NCBI GenBank assembly: GCA_003649845.1
Contig: QMTB01000017.1
Coordinates: forward strand, 1-15,018
Length of the DNA stretch: 15,018 nt
Direction: 5' to 3'
DNA from: Thermoplasmata archaeon
Lineage (GTDB): Archaea; Thermoplasmatota; E2; DHVEG-1
In this document: positions 1-7,081 of the stretch, one piece after another
How the letters are laid out: every line of letters begins with the position of its first letter
Numbering within the stretch: position 1 is the stretch's first letter
Translations under genes and position numbers: made by a program
The notes under the pieces: generated by a model
What the model saw: the letters and a program-made list of their open reading frames with translations, nothing else
What the model was told of the DNA's origin: nothing
Database searches by the model: none

Positions 1-1194
1 GGTACAGATGGTGTTTCTCTAGAGATAGAAAAATGGGCTACGGTATTAGAGAGGAATGGTTATAGATGCTTCTATTTTGCAGGGGAATTAGATAGAGATC
101 CAAATAAAAGTTTTCTTGTAGAGGAAGCCCATTTTAATCATCCTTTTATTAAACGTCTCAATGATTATCTATTCAGAGAGAGAAGGAGAAAACCAGAGAT
201 ATCCAACCTTATCCATGGTTTTAAAGAGGATTTAAAATCAAAATTATATGAATTTTATACACAATTTGATATCGATTTAATTATACCAGAAAACGCTCTG
301 AGTATACCAATGAATATACCTCTAGGACTCGCTTTAACAGAGTTTATAGCTGAAACAGATATACCAACTATTGCTCATCATCATGATTTTTATTGGGAAC
401 GCAAGAGGTTTTTTATCAACAGCTGCCAGGATTATCTTAGAACAGCTTTTCCACCGGATTTACCATCAATGAGACATGTAGTTATAAATTCGATAGCATC
501 TAAACAACTAAGTTATAGACTTGGAATATCAAACACGATTATACCAAATGTATATGATTTTTCAAAGGAACCAACTAAATCTTCTACATCTATAGAGAGG
601 ATTAGAAAAGATACTGGTTTAGAGGAAAACGAAATTCTAATAATGCAGCCTACTAGAGTTGTACCTAGAAAGATGATAGAAAGATCCATTGAAATAGCTA
701 GACATCTTGATAAATTTAATCCAGTATTGGTTGTAACTCATCCACCTGGAGATGAAGGTGATACATATAGAAAACATATAATGGAATATGCAGAAAGAAT
801 GGATGTAAAAATAATATGGATTGATCATTTAATCGGTTCTAATAACGCCAGGGAAAAATACACTTTGGAAGATATATATCATTCTGCTGATATAGTTACA
901 TATCCTAGTAGTATAGAAGGATTTGGAAATGCGTTTCTAGAGGCAATTTATTATAAAAAACCTATTGTAGTTAATAGATATTCTGTATATGTTATGGATA
1001 TAGAGCCCAGGGGTTTCAATGTTATTTCCTTTGATGATTTCGTTACAATAGATGTCATTAGAAAGATAGAGAAGGTTTTAACTGATGCAGATGATAGAAG
1101 AAGAATGGTTGAACATAACTATAGGATAGCAAAGAATTTTTTCTCCTATGAGGTATTAGAACAAAAACTTTTACCGTTATTTCATACATTCTGA
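1..1194 (+). CDS. GT4-family glycosyltransferase, 5'-truncated by window edge
   Basis: Probable nucleotide-sugar-dependent retaining glycosyltransferase with a GT-B fold, acting in the cytoplasm. The reading frame is open from base 1 and starts with GTDGVSLEIEKWATVLE, the normal N-terminal acceptor-side motif of GT4 enzymes that follows the first beta strand, so only about 10-15 residues are missing. The in-frame ATG at 310 is internal and not the start. The C-terminal donor domain shows MQPTRVVPRK (phosphate-binding Arg/Lys) and the E-x7-E motif as EGFGNAFLEA, followed by KPIVVNRY. About 397 codons are visible, a usual GT4 length. The TGA stop at 1192-1194 overlaps the Shine-Dalgarno of the next gene, a second GT4, so the two are almost certainly one operon and may act in sequence on one glycan or glycoside. 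Donor and acceptor cannot be told from the sequence. Confidence 0.88.
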   Translation, partial: GTDGVSLEIEKWATVLERNGYRCFYFAGELDRDPNKSFLVEEAHFNHPFIKRLNDYLFRERRRKPEISNLIHGFKEDLKSKLYEFYTQFDIDLIIPENALSIPMNIPLGLALTEFIAETDIPTIAHHHDFYWERKRFFINSCQDYLRTAFPPDLPSMRHVVINSIASKQLSYRLGISNTIIPNVYDFSKEPTKSSTSIERIRKDTGLEENEILIMQPTRVVPRKMIERSIEIARHLDKFNPVLVVTHPPGDEGDTYRKHIMEYAERMDVKIIWIDHLIGSNNAREKYTLEDIYHSADIVTYPSSIEGFGNAFLEAIYYKKPIVVNRYSVYVMDIEPRGFNVISFDDFVTIDVIRKIEKVLTDADDRRRMVEHNYRIAKNFFSYEVLEQKLLPLFHTF

Positions 1195-1205
1195 GGTGGA
1201 AAAGA

Positions 1206-2429
1206 ATGAATATCGCTCTTCTTCATTATACATGTCCGCCTTTTGTTGGAGGAGTTGAAGAGATTATAAGACAACAGGCATCACTATTTCATCGGTTTTC
1301 TCATAGGGTTAAAATTATAGTAGGTAATGGTAGTCACTTTACAGATAAATATGAGATAGAGATTAACCCGCTACTATCTTCTAAAAATAGGAGTATAATT
1401 AGATTCCAACAAAATGTAGAGAAAAATCTCGATAAAATAGAAATATTCTCCAATAAAATCTATCAGTATTTAAATAAAACGTTGGGTAATATAGACATAG
1501 TAATCGCTCATAATGTTTTGACTATGCACTATAATCTACCTTTAACTATGGCTCTTCATAGATTAGCGGAAATTAAAAAGATCATCAGCTGGAATCATGA
1601 TTCACCTTACTTCTACAAAAATTATGACTCTTCCCTTGATTTCCCTCCATGGGATGTACTTAAAAAGTATAACGATAAAATTTACTATGTAACCATCTCC
1701 AATAGCAGGTCAAAAGAATTTAGAAAACTCTATGGTATCAGAGAAAACCTCCCTGTTATACCAAATGGAATTGACCCTATACGTTTCTTCCGTTTAGATA
1801 GGACAACAGTTAAATTGATAGATGAGAATGATCTTTTTTCTTCAGATCTAATAATAGTACAACCATCTAGACTCCATCCAAGAAAAAATATTGAATTATC
1901 TATAAAAGTTTTATATGCTCTACATAAAAAGGGATTGAAAGCTAAACTTTTACTCAGTGGAGCATATGATCCCCATGAGAAAAAAAATGTGGAATATTAC
2001 TATAAACTTAGAAGACTCATAAAAAAATTTGATTTAGATGAATACGTTATCATAGTAGCTGAGTATAAGTTTAAAAACGGAGGGAAGATGACAGCTGATA
2101 GGATAACTATACGTGATTTATATCTAATTTCAGATCTACTATTTTTACCAAGTACACAAGAAGGTTTTGGCTTGCCTATCATCGAAGCAGGTATGATAAA
2201 GTTACCTGTTTTCTGCTCAGATATACCACCTTTTAAAAATATTGGAGGGAATAATGTATACTATTTTAATCTCAATGATCCCCCTGATGAAATAGCTGAT
2301 AAGATAATTAAGGTTACATCAACTCTTAAAACACAGAGGATGTATCGATATGTTATCAATAACCTAGTCTGGGATAATATTTATACTAAAATGCTTGAAC
2401 CCCTCCTAGAAAAGGTAATTTCAGATTAA
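1206..2429 (+). CDS. GT4-family glycosyltransferase
   Basis: Complete 407-residue GT-B glycosyltransferase. The N-terminal domain opens with MNIALLHYTCPPFVGGVEE, the glycine-rich loop typical of GT4 enzymes. A linker segment, VIPNGIDPIRF (185-194), is followed by the donor domain with QPSRLHPRKN (219-228; R222 and K227 likely contact the donor phosphates). The E-x7-E motif EGFGLPIIE spans E319-E327. There is no signal peptide or membrane segment, so it is a soluble or peripheral cytoplasmic enzyme. The start is fixed by GAGGTGG at 1193-1199, which begins inside the stop codon of the preceding GT4 and lies 6 bases before ATG. It is a distant paralogue of that neighbour (DLYLISDLLFLPSTQEGFG against DIYHSADIVTYPSSIEGFG). 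Its TAA overlaps the stop of the convergent aspartic-protease gene by 4 bases. Substrate is not inferable. Confidence 0.92.
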   Translation: MNIALLHYTCPPFVGGVEEIIRQQASLFHRFSHRVKIIVGNGSHFTDKYEIEINPLLSSKNRSIIRFQQNVEKNLDKIEIFSNKIYQYLNKTLGNIDIVIAHNVLTMHYNLPLTMALHRLAEIKKIISWNHDSPYFYKNYDSSLDFPPWDVLKKYNDKIYYVTISNSRSKEFRKLYGIRENLPVIPNGIDPIRFFRLDRTTVKLIDENDLFSSDLIIVQPSRLHPRKNIELSIKVLYALHKKGLKAKLLLSGAYDPHEKKNVEYYYKLRRLIKKFDLDEYVIIVAEYKFKNGGKMTADRITIRDLYLISDLLFLPSTQEGFGLPIIEAGMIKLPVFCSDIPPFKNIGGNNVYYFNLNDPPDEIADKIIKVTSTLKTQRMYRYVINNLVWDNIYTKMLEPLLEKVISD

Positions 2430-2845
2430 AAACCTTCTGGATAACTATTTTGAAGGGTTATATTAATCGGTTTTAAAATTAATTGTTTTTTGTATCTCCT
2501 AAAGATAATCTCATAGTCTTCAAAGACAGGGTTTCTCCCCAATAATACAGGTATGTCATCTCTATTAGACACATATATCTCTTTATTTGGATAATATGAA
2601 CATTTATCTTTTCTACCTACTACCATATCTACATAGGTTTTAAAGAGATACGTTTTACCTCCAGCTGTATCTACATCTCCTGATTTCCCTAGTTTTAAAC
2701 CTAGATAAGTAGCAATAGGTTTAGGTATGACAATGAAATCTCCTCCAGAATCAAGTAAAGCTTCTATAACCGGTGTTCTGCGCTCTCTGTATCTAAATTT
2801 TACAGGCACAATTGGATAATTATAGTAATCAAATACTAACTCCAT
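2426..2845 (-). CDS. Retropepsin-like (clan AA) aspartic protease
   Basis: Small single-domain protein of 139 residues with the half-size aspartic protease signature. The motif EALLDSGGDFIVIP (28-41) supplies the catalytic D32-S33-G34 triad at the end of a beta strand, and IPVLLGRNPVFEDYEIIF (98-115) matches the second hydrophobic-hydrophobic-G element plus the characteristic 'LLGR-x-PVF' tail of prokaryotic retropepsin-like proteins. One DSG per chain implies activity as a homodimer. There is no signal peptide. Its ATG lies 2 bases after the stop of the upstream DUF5678-like gene, so the pair is co-translated. No reverse transcriptase, integrase or gag-like gene is near, so this is a cellular clan AA protein and not part of a retroelement. 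Substrate and role are unknown. Assignment to the clan is fairly secure; proteolytic activity is inferred from the intact DSG. Confidence 0.78.
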   Translation of the reverse strand: MELVFDYYNYPIVPVKFRYRERRTPVIEALLDSGGDFIVIPKPIATYLGLKLGKSGDVDTAGGKTYLFKTYVDMVVGRKDKCSYYPNKEIYVSNRDDIPVLLGRNPVFEDYEIIFRRYKKQLILKPINITLQNSYPEGF

Positions 2846-2847
2846 AT

Positions 2848-3051
2848 TTAATACAACCTAACTTCTTCAGATAGTACCTTCAATATTTTTATAGAATCAT
2901 CAGATAATTTATCTGCAGGGAATTCCTCTGCTTTTCTCAAGATTTCCTCAATGTTATCGCTATGATCTATGATTTCATCATTAAATATGAGAATCCATTC
3001 TCCGGGGTATTCTTTAAATATCTCCTCCATTAACTCCTCTCTCTTTCTCAT
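2848..3051 (-). CDS. Small DUF5678-like protein paired with aspartic protease
   Basis: 67-residue acidic protein. Residues 14-45 (EYPGEWILIFNDEIIDHSDN then an amphipathic helix) follow the DUF5678 pattern of a 'Y-x-G-[KE]-W' opening, a two-stranded hairpin with a 'D-x-I-I' turn and a helix. DUF5678-type proteins are often found next to clan AA aspartic proteases in archaea and bacteria, and that is the case here, with a 2-base gap. The start ATG is preceded by AAGGAA (minus strand, about 3059-3064) at 7-base spacing. A second in-frame ATG (codon 8) follows an internal GAGAGGAG only 3 bases away and is less likely. A TATA-like AAAATTTATA lies at 3077-3087 on the minus strand. Function is unknown; a partner, inhibitor or targeting subunit of the protease is a guess from gene order. 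Confidence 0.68.
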   Translation of the reverse strand: MRKREELMEEIFKEYPGEWILIFNDEIIDHSDNIEEILRKAEEFPADKLSDDSIKILKVLSEEVRLY

Positions 3052-3076
3052 CGTTTTTCCTTAAACATATTTCTAC

Positions 3077-3133
3077 CTATAAATTTTATCTTCCATCTGT
3101 TTCCATCTATTTTCATAGTAATGTTTAAATATA
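3077..3133. promoter_or_regulatory. Divergent promoter region with 10-bp phased repeats
   Basis: This 114-base gap separates the DUF5678-like gene (-) and C25 peptidase 1 (+). On the plus strand, TTTAAATATA (3124-3133) is a TATA candidate 33-42 bases before the ATG at 3166, giving a leader of about a dozen bases that includes AGGTG (3154-3158). On the minus strand AAAATTTATA (3077-3087) serves the other gene. Between them, TTCCATCTGT, TTCCATCTAT and TTTCATAGTA follow each other at exact 10-base intervals (3091-3120), one helical turn apart. Two near-identical copies plus a degenerate third could be an activator or repressor site, or low-complexity coincidence. Confidence 0.45.
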
Positions 3134-3165
3134 ATCTGATTTTCTTAGATAATAGGTGTTAGATT

Positions 3166-5007
3166 ATGAGAGGATTTCTATCCATAATCCTAGTTTTTCT
3201 ATTTATATTATCAGGTGTATCAGTAGTTGATACCGTAGCTTCTAATGACGATATTCATTCGTTGATATCTATTTCAACGCCTGCTATCATTCAGCATGAT
3301 TATTCTACGAGTATAAAACTACTGGATGTAAATACTTATACTATTACACCTGGTGCACCAAAACTACCTGTTGTTACAAAAACCTGGATATTCCCATGGG
3401 GAACAAAAATATCAAATATTAGATGTAACCCGTTGTATATGGAACAAAGAAGACTTCTGAAACCTATTGAGACAACTCCACCATTACCTTCTATAAATAA
3501 TGATAGATTCATTCAACCTGTTAATTTAGATAAGGGTTTCTTCCCTAAAAATTGGTTTGATTTCACTACAGGTGTAGGTCTCGATGAGAATGGTAAACAT
3601 GTATTATTTCTAACACTAAAATTGTATCCTATAAGATATAATATAGGGTTTAATTCAATAGAATATTCCACTAGATTTGATATTACTATAGATTATCAAT
3701 ACTCCAATTATAGATTTCCTAGTGATTCATATGATCACTTCGATCTTCTAATTATAACCCCTAACTGTTTTAAATCAACTCTTATACCTTTGCAGGAGCA
3801 TAAAAATAATTATGGGGTTCCAACTTTAATAAAAACCACTGAAGGAATCTATCAAGAATATCAAGGGAGAGATGAAGCAGAGAAGATTAAATATTGTATT
3901 AAAGATATGATTGAAACATATGGCATCAAATATGTATTATTAGTTGGAGATATCTGTAAACTACCTATTAGACAGACCGATGCGTATCCATGGTCTGGTT
4001 ATCATGGAAATGGAATTTTAAGCGATTTATACTATGCTGACATTTATGATTCAGATTATAAGTTTTGCAGTTGGGATGCTAATAATAATGGTGTTTTCGG
4101 TGAGGTAGATTATAGTGGTTTCCCACCTAAGCCAGAGGATAATATTGATGATGTGGATCTCTATCCAGATGTTTATATTGGTCGTATACCTTGTAGCACT
4201 TCATCAGAACTTTCAATTATTGTAAATAAAATTATAACCTATGAGGATGTAACCTTTGATCAGATATGGTTTCAAAAAATTATACTTGTGGGTGGAGATA
4301 CGTTTCCCCTATCAAAATTTGCTCCACCTTTTGTATATGAAGGTGAGATTACTAATCAAAAAGTAGCTCAACAGTTACCTGGTTTCGAACAGATACGTTT
4401 ATGGACATCTAAACATAACCTCAATGCTGTCACCTTTAACTATGCAGTTTCAAAAGGAGCAGGTTTTCTAAGTTATGCAGGACATGGATTTGAACACGGC
4501 TGGGGTACATATAGACCTAATGCTATACTTGATCACAACCTCATATTCTATTTTACACCTTATCTTAATTTTCTACATAATCAAAACCGTCTACCAGTTG
4601 TATTCTTTGATGCTTGTCTAACTGCCAAACTAGATTTTAATCTTACTGATCTAAAGGATTATTTCAAATGGAAAACTCCTATATTGAATTTATTCCTTAG
4701 AGCCTCTCCATCTGATTTACTTCCACCTTTTGCCTGGTGTTTCCTTAAAAAAGAGGATGGTGGTGGGATAGCTGTTATAGGAGCAACTAGACCTGCCTAT
4801 ACATATGTAGATAAATATGGTGTCTACGCTGGAGCGGGTTATCTAGATGTACATTTCTTTAAAGGATATCATGAGGGTGTTAAAGTTGGAGAGATGCTTG
4901 TATCTGCACAGAATGATTACATCAACTACGTTGGAAAAGATTATTTTACATTAGAAGAATTTATATTAATAGGTGATCCAAGTTTACAAGTAGGAGGTTA
5001 TCCATAA
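3166..5007 (+). CDS. Secreted gingipain-like cysteine peptidase (C25 family), paralogue 1
   Basis: 613-residue secreted endopeptidase precursor. Residues 1-26 form a signal peptide (basic start, 16-residue hydrophobic core, VAS before the likely cleavage). Residues about 30-185 are a propeptide-like region with PGAPKLPVVTKTWIFPWGTKI, a segment shared in form with the second C25 gene in this window. The catalytic domain runs from about 190 to the end: DLLIITPNCF, SDLYYADIYD, a calcium-loop-like D304-x-N-N-N-G-V-F-G-E313, and DLYPDVYIGRIP. The catalytic His is in SYAGHG (H440) and the catalytic Cys in FFDACLTAK (C484). It closes with LIGDPSLQVGG. No C-terminal transmembrane segment, PGF-CTERM or other anchor follows, so the enzyme should be released or held non-covalently. 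The start is supported by AGGTG 7 bases upstream. It probably degrades extracellular protein for amino acid fermentation; specificity (Arg, Lys or other) is not visible. Confidence 0.9.
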   Translation: MRGFLSIILVFLFILSGVSVVDTVASNDDIHSLISISTPAIIQHDYSTSIKLLDVNTYTITPGAPKLPVVTKTWIFPWGTKISNIRCNPLYMEQRRLLKPIETTPPLPSINNDRFIQPVNLDKGFFPKNWFDFTTGVGLDENGKHVLFLTLKLYPIRYNIGFNSIEYSTRFDITIDYQYSNYRFPSDSYDHFDLLIITPNCFKSTLIPLQEHKNNYGVPTLIKTTEGIYQEYQGRDEAEKIKYCIKDMIETYGIKYVLLVGDICKLPIRQTDAYPWSGYHGNGILSDLYYADIYDSDYKFCSWDANNNGVFGEVDYSGFPPKPEDNIDDVDLYPDVYIGRIPCSTSSELSIIVNKIITYEDVTFDQIWFQKIILVGGDTFPLSKFAPPFVYEGEITNQKVAQQLPGFEQIRLWTSKHNLNAVTFNYAVSKGAGFLSYAGHGFEHGWGTYRPNAILDHNLIFYFTPYLNFLHNQNRLPVVFFDACLTAKLDFNLTDLKDYFKWKTPILNLFLRASPSDLLPPFAWCFLKKEDGGGIAVIGATRPAYTYVDKYGVYAGAGYLDVHFFKGYHEGVKVGEMLVSAQNDYINYVGKDYFTLEEFILIGDPSLQVGGYP

Positions 5008-5058
5008 AGTTACCTTCGAACTTAATTATGTAGATCTATCTATAAATTTTTAGAAAAA

Positions 5059-5140
5059 TTATATAAATCCATCAGAAAACTATAAATAATAGTAGTGATA
5101 GATTATTGTAGCTTACAAACAGATATGAGGGGTTTGTGAT
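5059..5140 (+). promoter_or_regulatory. Promoter and RBS of DUF6015-like gene
   Basis: Two TATA-like sequences lie in the 133-base gap after C25 peptidase 1: TTATATAAAT (5059-5068) and CTATAAATAA (5080-5089), 52-82 bases before ATG. GAGGGG (5127-5132) is a good ribosome binding site 8 bases before the start. Which box is used cannot be decided by eye. The start of the gap is AT-rich with one T5 run (5047-5051) but no convincing terminator. Confidence 0.45.
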
Positions 5141-5557
5141 ATGAGTATTGTAACCTTGGATGATCTTTCAAGAGCGATTGCAAATAGAATCGGTGTAGAC
5201 ATAGAGGAGGCTAGGAGAGATGCAGAGTTTGTACTAGATATATTTGGCTTTGATGATAGAGTTATTGATAATGTACTCGATCCAGAGGATCGTCAGCTTT
5301 TTTATATACTAGAAGAGGAGGGTATGCTTGCTACTGAGAGAGAGGAGAGCACTCTCTATGATGGTAGAGAATGGCGTACTCATTATTGGCAAATCAGAAA
5401 AGATGTAATACTTAAATACGCTAGAGAAAAAAGACCAATTCGTACAGAACTTCATACTAGAAGGAAACCTATGAAGCCTATAGAGGATTTATCTGAAGAG
5501 GATGTTTACGGGCAGTTAGATGAAGAGATTTGGACATCTAGACGTCTTCCAGAATAA
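5141..5557 (+). CDS. DUF6015-like conserved archaeal protein
   Basis: 138-residue soluble acidic protein of unknown function. Residues 4-90 resemble the archaeal DUF6015 family, with an N-terminal helical pair in which an EEARRDAEFVLDIFGFDDR segment leads to VIDNVLDPEDRQLFYILEEEG and then a winged-helix-like hairpin LATEREESTLYDGREWRTHYW (63-83). The arrangement of helices followed by 'FYxLEExGxL' and a beta wing looks like a degenerate winged-helix fold of the kind seen in archaeal transcription-related proteins, but that reading is mine and no DNA-binding residue is identifiable. The last 40 residues are charged and probably disordered. The gene has its own promoter and ribosome binding site and lies 90 bases upstream of metK on the same strand; co-transcription is possible but not required. 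Confidence 0.7.
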   Translation: MSIVTLDDLSRAIANRIGVDIEEARRDAEFVLDIFGFDDRVIDNVLDPEDRQLFYILEEEGMLATEREESTLYDGREWRTHYWQIRKDVILKYAREKRPIRTELHTRRKPMKPIEDLSEEDVYGQLDEEIWTSRRLPE

Positions 5558-5570
5558 ATTTCCTCCTCAT

Positions 5571-5642
5571 ATTTTTTAAACATTTTTAAAAACATTAATA
5601 ACTATTCCCCTGATTATCCTTTATTCTAAATTAGCAGGTGAT
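5571..5642 (+). promoter_or_regulatory. metK promoter/leader with RBS
   Basis: The 90-base gap before metK contains TTTTTTAAA (about 5571-5579) and TTTTTAAAAA (about 5584-5593), TATA-like and also T-rich enough to end the preceding transcript. AGGTGAT (5636-5642) is the ribosome binding site, 5 bases before ATG. The leader is too short and AT-rich for a SAM riboswitch, and none is visible. Confidence 0.4.
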
Positions 5643-5647
5643 CCATT

Positions 5648-6823
5648 ATGGCAAGGAGAAAAAGACTTATAAGTTCAGAGTCGGTGACTGAAGGTCACCC
5701 CGATAAGATGTGTGATCTTATATCAGATGCGATTCTTGATGAAGCTTTAAGACAAGATCCCTATTCTAGAGTGGCAATAGAAACAGCTACTAAAAACGGT
5801 GGGGTCATGGTTTTTGGAGAGATGACTACTAAGGCATATGTTGATATACCGCATGTTGTTAGACAGACGATTAAAGAGATTGGTTATACAAATTCTAGAT
5901 ATGGTATAGATTGGGAGACTTGTTCTGTGTGGGTTCAGATAACAGAGCAGAGTCCTGATATCTCTCAAGGTGTATCTGAAGGTGCAGGACTTCATAAAGA
6001 ACAAGGAGCTGGAGATCAAGGAATGATGTATGGTTATGCGTGTAATGAGACAAAAGAATTTATGCCTCTTCCTATAATCCTAGCTCATAAACTTACAAAG
6101 AGGCTTTCATCTGTTAGAAAAAATGGGGAGATTTCATATTTAAGACCAGATGGTAAATCTCAGGTTTCTATTGAATATGATGAGGATAATAAGCCTCTGA
6201 GGGCAGATACTATTGTTGTATCTACTCAGCATGACAGCGGGGTTTCTCATGATAGAATAAAAAATGATGTCATTGAGAAGGTTATTAAACCGGTTTGTGG
6301 GAAATGGATTGATGATGAAACTGTATTTCATGTTAATCCTACGGGTTCATTTATTAGAGGCGGACCCTATGCAGATGCAGGTTTAACTGGCAGAAAAATA
6401 ATTGTTGATACTTATGGTGGTGTCGGAAGACATGGTGGAGGTGCTTTCTCTGGTAAAGATCCTACGAAGGTAGATAGAAGCGCTGCTTATATGGCTAGAT
6501 ATATAACCAAGAATATTGTAGCTGCTGGTATAGCAGATAGATGTGAATTACAGATAGCTTATGCTATAGGAGTAGCTGAACCAGTTTCATTATGTGTAAA
6601 CTGTTTTGATACCAATAAGATTCCTACTGAAGATATTATAAATTTGATAGAAAACTTCTTCCCTTTGACACCACAGGCTATCATTCAACATCTTGATTTG
6701 AGGAGACCAATTTTTAGGAAAACAGCTGCATATGGTCATTTCGGTAGAGAAGATCCAGATTTTACATGGGAGAAGACAGATAAAGTGGAGCTTCTAAGAA
6801 AAGAGGCGAAGATTAAGAGGTAG
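5648..6823 (+). CDS. metK: S-adenosylmethionine synthetase, bacterial type
   Basis: Methionine adenosyltransferase: ATP + L-methionine + H2O gives S-adenosylmethionine, phosphate and diphosphate, in the cytoplasm, supplying methyl groups. The 391 residues match the bacterial/eukaryotic MetK family end to end: ESVTEGHPDKMCDLISDAIL (11-30; H17 and D19 at the ATP site), GAGDQGMMYGYACNET (120-135), VDTYGG (253-258) and the P-loop-like GGGAFSGKDPTKVDRSAA (263-280). The DRCELQIAYAIGVAEP stretch (297-312) is near-identical in form to the E. coli enzyme. The usual archaeal MAT family is so divergent that none of these motifs would align in this way, so the gene looks like an acquisition from bacteria, now adapted to the low GC of the region. 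The start is fixed by AGGTGAT 5 bases upstream. A small gene follows after 5 bases. Confidence 0.97.
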   Translation: MARRKRLISSESVTEGHPDKMCDLISDAILDEALRQDPYSRVAIETATKNGGVMVFGEMTTKAYVDIPHVVRQTIKEIGYTNSRYGIDWETCSVWVQITEQSPDISQGVSEGAGLHKEQGAGDQGMMYGYACNETKEFMPLPIILAHKLTKRLSSVRKNGEISYLRPDGKSQVSIEYDEDNKPLRADTIVVSTQHDSGVSHDRIKNDVIEKVIKPVCGKWIDDETVFHVNPTGSFIRGGPYADAGLTGRKIIVDTYGGVGRHGGGAFSGKDPTKVDRSAAYMARYITKNIVAAGIADRCELQIAYAIGVAEPVSLCVNCFDTNKIPTEDIINLIENFFPLTPQAIIQHLDLRRPIFRKTAAYGHFGREDPDFTWEKTDKVELLRKEAKIKR

Positions 6824-6828
6824 AATAC

Positions 6829-7056
6829 ATGGTTGAATTTGAAACTATAAAAGCTATTGAAGTGAAATTTGGTAGGAACAATTTCATAGAAGTTTCTAGA
6901 AGAAAAGCTGTATCTAAGAATGGCGAGGTTGAATTTATAGCTATTGCAAGAGGTTTCTATCTAGCAGATGGTTCTAAAGGGTGGAAATCATCTATAACAT
7001 TACCGAATGATAAGGATAAACTAGAGGAAATCGCTGAGCTTATAAAATCTATCTAA
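6829..7056 (+). CDS. Small conserved basic protein, possible nucleic-acid binder
   Basis: 75-residue protein that I cannot assign to a named family. Predicted layout: strands at ETIKAIEVKFG and NNFIEVSRRKAV, strands at EVEFIAIARGFYLADGS and KGWKSSITLP, then one C-terminal helix (DKLEEIAELIKSI). Four strands followed by a helix, with many Lys/Arg and aromatic residues on the sheet (F14, F18, F31, Y35, W42), is the general plan of PC4-like or ThermoDBP-like single-strand DNA binding proteins; this is a fold guess only. The ATG is 5 bases after the metK stop and the ribosome binding site (AAGAGG, 6815-6820) lies inside the end of metK, so it is translated from the metK transcript. It is convergent with the UPF0179 gene 20 bases away. 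Confidence 0.72.
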   Translation: MVEFETIKAIEVKFGRNNFIEVSRRKAVSKNGEVEFIAIARGFYLADGSKGWKSSITLPNDKDKLEEIAELIKSI

Positions 7057-7062
7057 CTCTAG

Positions 7063-7081
7063 GTTTTCTTCTAATTTTATT
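7063..7081 (+). terminator. T-rich transcription terminator after metK operon
   Basis: The short convergent gap and the first stop bases of the opposing gene contain TTTTCTTCTAATTTTATT on the plus strand. Archaeal RNA polymerase terminates at such T-rich tracts without a hairpin. It would serve the metK-small-protein transcript; the minus strand here is A-rich and would not act the same way. Confidence 0.45.

Noticed and set aside
310..1194. ATG at 310 as the start of the first glycosyltransferase
   Set aside because: The frame is open upstream to base 1 and encodes the GT4 N-terminal domain with GTDGVSLE, so the gene runs off the left edge.
2426..3051. Retroelement remnant suggested by a retropepsin-like protease
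   Set aside because: No reverse transcriptase, integrase, long terminal repeats or target-site duplication is visible; the DUF5678-like partner and the archaeal setting fit a cellular clan AA protein.
5558..5647. SAM-responsive riboswitch before metK
   Set aside because: The 90-base gap is too short and too A/T-rich, with no paired stems resembling a SAM aptamer.
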